This document shows positions 1-6,053 of a stretch of DNA of 24,351 nucleotides, piece by piece (positions within the stretch are counted from its first letter, which is position 1; each line of letters begins with the position of its first letter). The notes under the pieces were generated by a model. It had not been told where the DNA came from. It saw nothing but the letters and a program-made list of their open reading frames with translations, and searched no databases. This DNA is from Muribaculum sp. (lineage in GTDB: Bacteria > Bacillota > Clostridia > Lachnospirales > Lachnospiraceae): contig JAMPHH010000052.1 of NCBI GenBank assembly GCA_023663505.1, positions 1-24,351 of the forward strand. The letters run 5' to 3'. A program made the translations under genes and the position numbers.

Positions 1-107
1 AGGGCACCGCCACCGTGACCATCAAGGGAATGGGCGACTACGGCGGCATGAAGACCGTCAAGTTCAAGATCGTGGCAAAGCCACTGGCTAACCTGATAAG
101 GTTTTAG
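1..107 (+). CDS. 3' end of a surface/Ig-like repeat protein (partial)
   Basis: The third frame is open from the left edge to a TAG at 105-107. The visible residues include GTATVTIKG, DYGGMKTVKFKI and a tail ending KPLANLIRF. The alternating beta-strand pattern (TATVTIKG...G-Y-G...TVKFKI) is typical of the last Ig-like/MBG-type domain of secreted Firmicute surface proteins. Only 34 codons are visible, so the family and function cannot be fixed. The tail after the domain is short and shows no sorting signal or second domain. The gene may end naturally or may have been cut by the repeat that begins about 50 bp downstream. Confidence 0.55.
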   Translation, partial: GTATVTIKGMGDYGGMKTVKFKIVAKPLANLIRF

Positions 108-164
108 ATTGGCGGAATTGTTTTTTTGCATTGATTTTTTTGAAATTAATTTTCGCAGAATTTA

Positions 165-193
165 TTGACATGAATGTTGATAAGTGCTAGGAT
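165..193 (+). promoter_or_regulatory. Promoter of the left small RNA
   Basis: A consensus -35 TTGACA (165-170), a 17-nt spacer and a -10 TAGGAT (188-193) preceded by TGC (extended -10). Predicted start is near 199-201. It lies in the 3' end of a frame ending EFIDxNVDKC-stop that both repeat copies share. Confidence 0.75.
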
Positions 194-198
194 ATCTT

Positions 199-291
199 GT
201 AGAAAAGGTGTTACCGTAAAGCAACGGTTCGCCTCAGTTGATTAGGTATCAAAAAAGCAACCTAACTTTGGCTAGCGCGGTTGCTTTTTTG
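199..291 (+). ncRNA. Putative type I antitoxin (antisense) RNA, left copy
   Basis: Predicted ~92-nt transcript running from the promoter at 165-193 to the terminator at 251-290. Its 5' part folds as a hairpin: GGTG(207-210)-TT-ACCGT, loop, ACGGT-T-CGCC(230-233). Its 3' part is the terminator, which is antisense to the last ~9 codons and stop of the toxin gene at 262-426. No start codon with a ribosome site is seen in it. Convergent small RNA and membrane-toxin mRNA sharing a terminator is the layout of Fst/par-type type I systems. The RNA itself is inferred, not shown. Confidence 0.6.
251..290. terminator. Bidirectional terminator shared by small RNA and toxin mRNA (left)
   Basis: AAAAAAGCAACC (251-262) pairs with GGTTGCTTTTTT (279-290) around a 16-nt loop. 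The run of A on one side and T on the other makes it a working intrinsic terminator in both directions. The toxin stop codon (262-264) lies inside it. Confidence 0.8.
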
Positions 292-426
292 ATGTTTATC
301 ATTTCTTCTGGTTTGCCGTATACTGATTATCGTGACGATGATGCTGACGACTGTCACTACAATACCGACAAGCTCCAAAATAATTTCTAACACCAATGGA
401 ACATACCTTTCGTTTTTATTTTCCAT
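262..426 (-). CDS. Small membrane toxin-like protein (type I TA), left copy
   Basis: A 54-residue protein starting at ATG (426-424, complement) after an AGGAGGGG ribosome site 8 nt upstream. Residues 1-8 are charged. Residues 9-36 form one very hydrophobic helix rich in Ile, Val and Leu (LVLEIILELVGIVVTVVSI...). The rest is a basic tail (RQTRRNDKHQK) ending ASQS. One transmembrane helix with a positive tail, a structured ~85-nt 5' UTR, and a convergent small RNA sharing the terminator fit a type I toxin of the Fst or holin-like kind. Such toxins insert in the cell membrane when overproduced. Its twin at 22169-22333 has the same sequence apart from a GTG start. Family assignment is by shape and context, not a recognised signature, so a harmless small membrane protein is not excluded. 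Confidence 0.6.
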   Translation of the reverse strand: MENKNERYVPLVLEIILELVGIVVTVVSIIVTIISIRQTRRNDKHQKSNRASQS

Positions 427-517
427 ATGTAATCCCCTCCTTCGTGCATGGAAGTTCTCAAAATGTACTCATTTCGGCGAAAGGCGAACCGCTACCCGTT
501 TGGTAACACCCAAGCAT

Positions 518-545
518 ATTCTATCATAATGACACATTTTTGCAA
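518..545 (-). promoter_or_regulatory. Promoter of the left toxin gene
   Basis: Read on the minus strand: -35 TTGCAA (545-540), 16-nt spacer, -10 TAGAAT (523-518). The predicted transcript begins near 511 and has a ~85-nt leader whose first part (510-483) folds as GGTG-TT-ACC...GGT-T-CGCC, the same hairpin as in the small RNA. The stretch 545-617 beyond it is AT-rich and shows no gene. Confidence 0.6.
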
Positions 546-616
546 TATGTAACAACAAAATAATTTATATTTTATAAAATACATGAATCCATTCAGATAA
601 AAAATTGAAAAACTGC

Positions 617-865
617 GGATACCGAGGCGGGAGAGGACTGGGAGGGGATTTGCGGACGTTAGCGAAGGTTGGAGCGTTTTCTTATAGTGCGTTCAGAAAG
701 CAGGGGGAAATGCGCACGGATGCGCATTTCAGGCTCTAGGTGCATGGATGCACCTTAGAGCCGACCCGTAAATTGCAATAACCCTCCCCGCACTATTAGA
801 AAACCCCCAACCGCAGCCCGCCCGCAAATCCCCTCCCAGTCCTCTCCCGCCGCCCCATCGTATCC
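617..865. repeat. Large inverted-repeat element with two nested perfect hairpins
   Basis: The left arm 626-655 is an exact 30-bp inverted complement of 822-851. Outside it GGATAC (617-622) pairs with GTATCC (860-865). Inside it GTTTTCTTATAGTGCG (676-691) pairs with 789-804 with one mismatch. The core holds two hairpins: a perfect 10-bp stem (707-716/721-730) with loop CGGA, and a 13-bp stem with one bulged T (732-744/749-762) with loop TGGA. No open frame with a ribosome site lies in it, and no target-site duplication is evident. It could be a miniature transposable element or a structured RNA. The 866-958 stretch after it shows only a small CACAT/ATGTG hairpin. Confidence 0.85.
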
Positions 866-958
866 CATCATAACCCACCATAACCGCCCCTCCCCCACAT
901 TTGCGCATGTGAAGACTCAAACCGTTATTCCGACTCCGCCTGTTTTCCACAGAGGGGA

Positions 959-987
959 TTGACATGTTATTTCCTGAATGGTAGAAT
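959..987 (+). promoter_or_regulatory. Promoter of the B12 operon
   Basis: A perfect -35 TTGACA (959-964), 17-nt spacer and -10 TAGAAT (982-987). Transcription should begin around 994, about 15 nt before the cobalamin riboswitch, so the whole downstream operon would be read through that switch. Confidence 0.8.
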
Positions 988-1008
988 CAGATTTAATTGA
1001 ATATCAAA

Positions 1009-1180
1009 GCGATAGGTGTCAGACCAAAGTATATTATTTTGCGTCCGGTGAAAAGGGAAACAGGTGTGAATCCTGTACGAACTCGTCACTGTAATTAGGG
1101 AGCGTAAGCCAATTACGTCACTGAGCAATCGGGAAGGCGGTTTATGCGATGAACTATGAGTCAGGAGACCTGCCTATCGC
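1009..1180 (+). promoter_or_regulatory. Cobalamin riboswitch aptamer
   Basis: The closing stem P1 is GCGATAGG (1009-1016) with CCTATCGC (1173-1180). Between them lie the family's hallmarks in order: AAAAGGGAA near 1052, the ACAGGTGTGAATCCTGT stem-loop, CGTCACTGTAATTAGGG, the B12-box region AAGCCAATTACGTCACTG (1106-1123), GGGAAGGCGG, and TGAGTCAGGAGACCTGCC before P1. In this family, adenosylcobalamin or a related corrinoid binds the RNA and shuts down expression. Its place directly upstream of the cbi/cob genes fits feedback repression of the entire operon. Confidence 0.95.
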
Positions 1181-1305
1181 TGTACGGGAATAAAGCGATT
1201 CCCGCAGGCAATTCGCCAAGCCATAACAGATGACTGTGCGCGAATGCAGCGGGAGTGTTGATTCCAAGCCACGAGTAATTGGCTGTACAAGCAGACAGGG
1301 AGAGA

Positions 1306-1366
1306 CATATACGTTTTTCCTTGTTAAATTGTGTGTCCATTTACAGGTGCGTATATGGATTTTTTT
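1306..1366 (+). terminator. Candidate riboswitch expression platform/terminator
   Basis: TCCATTTA (1336-1343) can pair, with one mismatch, with TATATGGA (1352-1359), followed by a run of seven T (1360-1366). CATATACG (1306-1313) is an exact complement of CGTATATG (1350-1357) and so competes with, or encloses, that stem. The alternative pairings suggest transcription-termination control by the riboswitch. The stem is weak, so control at another point of the ~300-nt leader is possible. A further hairpin (CGGGAAT/ATTCCCG) begins at 1185. Confidence 0.5.
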
Positions 1367-1445
1367 ATGCACATGCCGACATGCCGATAGAAGCGGCGCA
1401 TCGGCTGTTCGCGCGGCGGACTGGGAAGCTTCCCCGCTCGATTCC
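1366..1445. repeat. GC-rich hairpin element A (related to 23000-23092)
   Basis: Just after the T-run of the riboswitch terminator comes TATGCACATGCCGA, then GCCGAT (1383-1388) pairing with ATCGGC (1400-1405), a CGCGCGG stretch, GGGAAGC-TTCCCC, and CTCGATT. The region downstream of the pheS T-box terminator has the same order of motifs: TATGCGCACGCCGA, GCGCATCGGC, GCGCG, GGGAA...CCTCCCC and CTCGATT. It is therefore probably a dispersed repeat of this genome rather than part of either riboregulator. Confidence 0.5.
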
Positions 1446-1482
1446 CTGAGATATTCACAATATACTCAAGGAGGACACAAAG

Positions 1483-2721
1483 GTGAAGAAAGCATTGACA
1501 ACAACATTGATGGCGATTCTCTCATGCGCCGCACTGACGGCTTGCGGAAGTAAGCCTGTATCTGAGACAAATAATATGACAGGGGACTCCGTGGAGTCAC
1601 AAAGCGCGGCTTCCAGTCAGGCGGCTGACACGCCCGCCGAGGCAACAGATGATCAGGCGGCGGCTGACAGAGTGGCGGCATTGATTGATGCGATTTATGT
1701 TCAACAGAGAACGGACGAGACGGACGCACAGTGCGCGGAGGCAAAGGCGGCGTGGGATTCGCTGACCGATGCGCAGAAGGAGCTTGTTGAGGGTGAGGAG
1801 GCTGACCCAGATTACTTTGGCAGAGACACAGGGGACGCTTCCTTGGACGATTCACGCAATCAAGATGCGATTGGCGAGAATGAGCTATTGGTAGTCAGCT
1901 TTGGCACGTCCTTTAATGACAGCCGCGCGACGGATATCAAGGGGATTGAGGACGCGCTTGCAGCCGCTTATCCTGATTGGGCAGTCAGGAGGGCTTTTAC
2001 GGCACAGATTATCATTAACCATGTGCAGGCGAGAGACGGAGAATATATCGACAATATGCAACAGGCATTGGAGCGCGCGTCTGCAAACGAAGTCAAAAAC
2101 CTTGTGATCCAACCGACGCATTTGATGCATGGCGCGGAGTATGACGAGCTGACGGAAGCGGTGGCGGAATATGAGGGAAAGTTTGAATCAATCAAAATAG
2201 CCGAGCCGTTGCTTGGAGAGGTGGGTTCTGATGCGACTGTAATCAATGCGGATAAGGAAGCGGTGGCGACAGCCGTTACACAGGAAGCAGTCAAGACAGC
2301 CGGATATGACAGCTTGGACGCGGCAAAGGAGGACAGCGTGGCATTTGTATTCTTGGGGCATGGCACCTCTCACGCGGCAAAGGTTTCCTATACACAGATG
2401 CAGTCACAAATGCAGGCTCTCGGTTATGATAATGTATTTATCGGAACGGTAGAGGGAGAGCCGGAGGAGACGGAGTGTGAGTCCGTGATAGAGGCGATTG
2501 CGGAAGCAGGCTACACCAAGGTGGTTCTCCGTCCGTTGATGGTGGTTGCAGGAGACCACGCAAACAATGATATGGCGGGTGAAGATGAGGATTCATGGCT
2601 CTCCATGTTTAACGCGTCAGGCAGATTCGAGAGCGTGGACACACAGATTGCCGGTCTTGGCAGAATCGCCGCCATTCAGGAGCTTTATGTAAAGCATACG
2701 GCAGATGTGCTAGGCGAGTAG
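1483..2721 (+). CDS. cbiK: Lipoprotein sirohydrochlorin cobaltochelatase (CbiK-type)
   Basis: 412 residues from GTG 1483, chosen because AGGAGG lies 10 nt upstream and the signal peptide begins there. Residues 1-21 are a lipoprotein signal (MKKALTTTLM... LTAC, Cys21), so the protein should be anchored outside the membrane. Residues 22-60 are a Ser/Ala/Thr-rich tether. Residues ~62-105 are a small helical piece with SLTDAQKELV, common in Firmicute surface proteins. Residues ~133-412 are the chelatase: VVSFGTSF, IQPTHLMHGAEYDE, FLGHGTSH and RPLMVVAGDHANND. His283 and His349 occupy the places of the two metal-binding histidines of CbiK enzymes. The family inserts Co2+ into sirohydrochlorin. A periplasmic CbiK is known in Desulfovibrio, but the job of an external one here is unclear: chelation, cobalt/heme handling, or tetrapyrrole binding for the transporter next door. 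It is the first gene after the riboswitch. Confidence 0.9.
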   Translation: MKKALTTTLMAILSCAALTACGSKPVSETNNMTGDSVESQSAASSQAADTPAEATDDQAAADRVAALIDAIYVQQRTDETDAQCAEAKAAWDSLTDAQKELVEGEEADPDYFGRDTGDASLDDSRNQDAIGENELLVVSFGTSFNDSRATDIKGIEDALAAAYPDWAVRRAFTAQIIINHVQARDGEYIDNMQQALERASANEVKNLVIQPTHLMHGAEYDELTEAVAEYEGKFESIKIAEPLLGEVGSDATVINADKEAVATAVTQEAVKTAGYDSLDAAKEDSVAFVFLGHGTSHAAKVSYTQMQSQMQALGYDNVFIGTVEGEPEETECESVIEAIAEAGYTKVVLRPLMVVAGDHANNDMAGEDEDSWLSMFNASGRFESVDTQIAGLGRIAAIQELYVKHTADVLGE

Positions 2722-2870
2722 GCGATATGACAGTGCAAGGATTTGTAAGCGCCAAAGTGAATTGAAATTCATTTCGTATGCATCGCCGTTACATTTCAGT
2801 TTCAAGAGATATAAAATATTGTGCCTGCGTCCCAAAGACCTGCAGGCTGAGAGAAAGGCATTACATTAAG

Positions 2871-3884
2871 ATGACAGCAGATAAAAAAAGAATCAAACAA
2901 AATTTATCATGGGTATCGGTTTGGCTCTGTATGGTGTTCACCTGTCTCTGCCTGTCCGCATGTGGCGGGCAGGCGGACGCGCCCGCCGCATTGACGGAGG
3001 GGGAGTCCGCCGCACTGCAGGAGAATGCGCCCGCCGCAGCACCCGAGGACAAGTCCGCTGCATCGCAGCAAGCTGCGTCTGCCGCGTTGCCGGAAGATGG
3101 CGTTTACAGTGTGGATTTCAAGACGGACAGCAGTATGTTTCACGTCAGTGAGGCGTGTGACGGGAAGGGAACGCTGACGGTGAAGGACGGAGAGATGACG
3201 CTTCATATCTCGCTGGCGTCCAAGAATATTGTCAACCTGTATCTTGGACTGGCGGAGGACGCCAAGGCGGACGGGGCGGAGATTCTGATGCCGACGATAG
3301 ATACCGTTACATACAGCGACGGAATGAGCGAGGAGGTACATGGCTTTGATGTGCCTGTTCCCGTGTTGGGCGAGGAATTTGACCTCGCGCTGTTGGGAAC
3401 AAAGGGAAAGTGGTATGACCACAAGGTCAGCGTCTCAAACCCCGTGCCGACGACAGCCGATAAAGAGTCACGGTCTCAGGCAGACTCGGACACGAAGGCG
3501 CAAAATCAGACGACAGACGATACCAAATCGCAGGAGCAGACCACCAAGATACGTCCGTCAGGGCTTGCGGACGGGGCATATACAATTGAGGTGTCGCTTG
3601 AGGGCGGCAGCGGGAAAACGGGAATCACCTCACCCTCCGCTCTCACGGTAGAAAGCGGAATCGCTGTTGCCCGCATCGAGTGGGGCAGTCCCAACTATGA
3701 TTATATGGTGGTGGACGGTGAGAGGTACGAGCCGATGAATACAGAGGGCAATTCTGTATTTGAAATACCGATAGAAGCCTTTGACGAGCCAATCACGGTG
3801 ATTGCGGATACAATAGCGATGAGCAAGCCGCATGAGATCGAGTACACCCTGACCTTTGACGGGGAGACACTAAGCAGGGAATAG
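2871..3884 (+). CDS. Two-domain NEAT-like binding lipoprotein
   Basis: 337 residues from ATG 2871. An upstream ATG at 2778 would put 31 charged residues before the signal peptide, so it is rejected. The ribosome site (AGAAAGG) is weak. Residues ~11-31 are a lipoprotein signal (CLSAC, Cys31), followed by an Ala/Glu/Gln-rich tether. Two beta-rich domains follow: ~75-193 (DGVYSVDFKTDSSMF... ending KWYDHKVSV) and ~223-335 (DGAYTIEVSLEGGSGKT... SPNYDYMVVDGERY... GNSVFEIPIEAFDEP). A Thr/Gln/Lys linker (194-222) joins them. The YDYMVVDGERY strand with its regular tyrosines recalls NEAT domains, which bind heme and related tetrapyrroles. I infer a surface receptor that hands a tetrapyrrole or corrinoid to the transporter encoded next. 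The exact family is not certain. The 149-bp gap before it holds a small TGAATT/AATTCA hairpin and no gene. Confidence 0.7.
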   Translation: MTADKKRIKQNLSWVSVWLCMVFTCLCLSACGGQADAPAALTEGESAALQENAPAAAPEDKSAASQQAASAALPEDGVYSVDFKTDSSMFHVSEACDGKGTLTVKDGEMTLHISLASKNIVNLYLGLAEDAKADGAEILMPTIDTVTYSDGMSEEVHGFDVPVPVLGEEFDLALLGTKGKWYDHKVSVSNPVPTTADKESRSQADSDTKAQNQTTDDTKSQEQTTKIRPSGLADGAYTIEVSLEGGSGKTGITSPSALTVESGIAVARIEWGSPNYDYMVVDGERYEPMNTEGNSVFEIPIEAFDEPITVIADTIAMSKPHEIEYTLTFDGETLSRE

Positions 3885-3888
3885 GGAA

Positions 3889-5046
3889 ATGAGAATAAAA
3901 AAGAAAATTTTAACTTCTTTGTGTTTGGGCATGCTGCTCTTATTGCAGGTATCCTGCGGAAAGCCGCAGGACGCCGAAAGAACAAAGGAGATATATGATA
4001 TCAGCGCGCGGCTTAGCTATATTTCCGACACGGAATTAGAGTATGCGGAGGGGTTTTCCATAACTAATTACGATTCAGGCTATGCGCTGATTACGATATC
4101 GGACGGGAGCCGCTTTCTTGTCATACCAAACGGTCAGGAGGTTCCTGTGGATTTGGCGGAGGATATCATTCCGCTAAAACAGCCGATTGACAACATTTAT
4201 CTCGCGGCTACAGCGACAATGGATATGTTTATTGCGATCGGCGGTTTGGAGCAGATCGCGCTCTCGGGGACGAAGGAGGACGGGTGGTATCTGGAGGAAG
4301 CTCAAAGCGCGATGGCAAGCGGCGATATCGCATATGCAGGCAAATATAACGCCCCCGATTATGAGCTGATTTTGGATTCGGATTGTTCTTTGGCAATCGA
4401 ATCGACGATGCTCCTGCATTGTCCTGAGGTAAAGGAGGAATTGGAGAGCTTGGGAATACCGGTTCTGATAGACCACTCCAGTTATGAGAGCCACCCGCTT
4501 GGCAGGACGGAGTGGATTAAGCTGTATGGCGTGCTTGCGGGGCGGGAGGAGGAAGCTGAGCGAGTCTTTGAGGAGCAAAGGGGGCGTTTAGAGTCGATAT
4601 CGGACACTGAGGACAGTGGGAAAACGGTGGCTTTTTTCTACATTACCTCCAATGGCATGGTCAACGTGCGCAAGTCAGGCGATTATATCCCCAAAATGAT
4701 AGAGCTGGCAGGCGGCAGCTATATCTTTTCCGATTTGGGTGATGACAAGGCGACGGCGTCCATGAATATGCAGATGGAGGAATTTTACGCCGCGGCAAAG
4801 GACGCCGATTACCTGATTTACAACAGTACCACACAGGGGGAGGTATTGACCAAGGAGACATTGTTGCAAAAGAGCCCGCTGTTTACGGATTTTAAGGCGT
4901 TTAACGAGGGAAATGTGTATTGTGTCGAGAGGGATTTTTATCAGGAATCGGTCAAGAACGGGAACTTTATCATGGATTTAAACAGAATGCTTCACTTGGA
5001 GGAATTGGGAGATGTCACCTTCTTCTATTTATCCAAAATCGAATAA
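3889..5046 (+). CDS. ABC transporter substrate-binding lipoprotein (FepB/BtuF-like)
   Basis: 385 residues. It starts at ATG 3889, 4 nt after the previous stop, with AGGGAA just upstream. Residues 1-23 are a lipoprotein signal (LLLLQVSC, Cys23). The body has the layout of the periplasmic-binding-protein family of iron-siderophore and B12 transport (PF01497-type). An N-terminal lobe contains PIDNIYLAATATMDMFIAIGGLEQIALSG, followed by DYELILDSDCSLAI and a LGRTEWIKLYGVLAG helix. The C-terminal lobe runs from VAFFYITSNGMVNVRKSGDYI to EGNVYCVERDFYQ. The next two genes are the matching permease and ATPase. The ligand cannot be read from sequence. Riboswitch control and the B12 genes around it point to a corrinoid, cobalt chelate or other tetrapyrrole. 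Confidence 0.88.
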   Translation: MRIKKKILTSLCLGMLLLLQVSCGKPQDAERTKEIYDISARLSYISDTELEYAEGFSITNYDSGYALITISDGSRFLVIPNGQEVPVDLAEDIIPLKQPIDNIYLAATATMDMFIAIGGLEQIALSGTKEDGWYLEEAQSAMASGDIAYAGKYNAPDYELILDSDCSLAIESTMLLHCPEVKEELESLGIPVLIDHSSYESHPLGRTEWIKLYGVLAGREEEAERVFEEQRGRLESISDTEDSGKTVAFFYITSNGMVNVRKSGDYIPKMIELAGGSYIFSDLGDDKATASMNMQMEEFYAAAKDADYLIYNSTTQGEVLTKETLLQKSPLFTDFKAFNEGNVYCVERDFYQESVKNGNFIMDLNRMLHLEELGDVTFFYLSKIE

Positions 5047-6052
5047 GCGAAACGCGCCGCTCCTATTTGCGATACTTCTGGCGGCGGTGCTTGCCTTCTT
5101 TGTATTAAATCTCATGATTGGCAGTGTGGAGATACCCTTTCGTGAGACGCTCGTGTGCCTGCTCGGGAACAGCTTGAATCCGACCTTTTACAGCATCATA
5201 TGGAAAATCCGTTTTCCGAGGGCGATAGCGGCGGTGCTGCTCGGCGGGGCATTGGCTTTATCGGGATATCTGCTTCAGACCTTTTTCCACAACCCGATTG
5301 CAGGTCCCTTTGTGTTGGGGATATCCTCGGGAGCAAAGCTGGTGGTGGCGTTGGCGATGGTTTTTTTCTTGGGGAGAGGACTTGAGATGGGGGCGTTCTC
5401 GCTTGTCGCGGCAGCCTTTATCGGGGCTATGCTTTCCATGGGCTTTGTGCTCCTGATTGCAAGGAAGCTGCGGCAGTCCGCCATGCTCATTGTCAGCGGG
5501 ATCATGGTGGGCTATATCTGCTCGGCGGTCACGGACTTGGTGGTTACGTTTGCCGATGACTCTGACATTGTAAATCTCCACAATTGGTCCATGGGGAGCT
5601 TCTCGGGTATCTCATGGGCAGATGTGGGTGTCATGGCGATCGTTGTGCTCTTGACAGGCATGGTGGTCTTCGCACATTCCAAGCAGCTTGGGGCTTATCA
5701 GATGGGGGACGCTTACGCGGAGAATATGGGCTTGAATATTCGGAGATTTCGGGTGATGCTTGTGCTTCTCTCGGGTATCCTCTCCGCCTGCGTGACGGCG
5801 TTTGCGGGTCCGGTATCCTTTGTGGGAATCGCGGTTCCACAACTGGCAAAGAGACTTTTCCATACCTCGAAGCCGCTGCTCATGATTCCTGCATGCTTTT
5901 TGGGAGGGGCTTTCTGGTGTCTGCTGTGCGATTTGTTGGCGCGCACGGTATTTGCGCCGACAGAGCTCTCAATCAGTACGGTGACGGCTATATTTGGTGT
6001 TCCGGTTGTGATTTGGGTGTTGATTGACAAAAGAAAGGGGAATCCGGATTAA
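5012..6052 (+). CDS. FecCD/BtuC-type ABC permease
   Basis: 346 residues starting at ATG 5012, 35 nt inside the substrate-binding gene, with TTGGAGGAATTGGGAG directly upstream. It is a polytopic membrane protein. A first helix at ~16-36 is followed by the family motif IRFPRAIAAVLLGGALALSGYLLQTFFHNP (given here in part: RFPRAIAAVL, then LALSGYLLQ) and GPFVLGISSGAK. The C-terminal segment contains GPVSFVGIAVPQLAKRLF, the loop that contacts the ATPase, and ends in a hydrophobic helix with GVPVVIWVLI. It would work as a homodimer with the ATPase at 6054-6830. The overlap with the upstream gene suggests coupled translation. Length is usual for the family. Confidence 0.93.
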   Translation: MSPSSIYPKSNKRNAPLLFAILLAAVLAFFVLNLMIGSVEIPFRETLVCLLGNSLNPTFYSIIWKIRFPRAIAAVLLGGALALSGYLLQTFFHNPIAGPFVLGISSGAKLVVALAMVFFLGRGLEMGAFSLVAAAFIGAMLSMGFVLLIARKLRQSAMLIVSGIMVGYICSAVTDLVVTFADDSDIVNLHNWSMGSFSGISWADVGVMAIVVLLTGMVVFAHSKQLGAYQMGDAYAENMGLNIRRFRVMLVLLSGILSACVTAFAGPVSFVGIAVPQLAKRLFHTSKPLLMIPACFLGGAFWCLLCDLLARTVFAPTELSISTVTAIFGVPVVIWVLIDKRKGNPD

Positions 6053-6053
6053 T

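Larger units (their letters stand above)
157..602. repeat. Left copy of a ~445-bp direct repeat (toxin-antitoxin unit)
   Basis: This stretch recurs in the same orientation at 22064-22510. By eye, 172-424 is identical to 22079-22331. The outer part (toxin 5' UTR and promoter) is clearly homologous but has scattered substitutions and small indels. Homology begins at the AGAATTTATTGACA motif and fades after ATTCAGATAAA. The unit contains a plus-strand small RNA gene and a convergent minus-strand toxin-like gene. It has no transposase and no terminal inverted repeats, so it is not an insertion sequence in itself. Confidence 0.9.

Noticed and set aside
332..529. Plus-strand 65-codon open frame in the left repeat (and 22239-22508 in the right one)
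   Set aside because: It is antisense to the toxin gene and its promoter, lacks a ribosome site, and its C-terminal part is not conserved between copies. The minus-strand frame has the ribosome site, promoter and hydrophobic helix.
626..851. Inverted repeats taken as a CRISPR array or a single giant terminator
   Set aside because: There are no regularly spaced direct repeats, and the outer stem is not followed by a T-run. The nested hairpin plan fits neither.
729..965. Minus-strand open frame over the inverted-repeat element
   Set aside because: It is a by-product of the GC-rich palindromic arms, has no ribosome site and gives a low-complexity, Gly-rich peptide.
1230..1553. Open frame overlapping the riboswitch leader and the cbiK start
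   Set aside because: It runs through the expression platform and hairpin element A, has no ribosome site, and overlaps the lipoprotein signal of cbiK in another frame.
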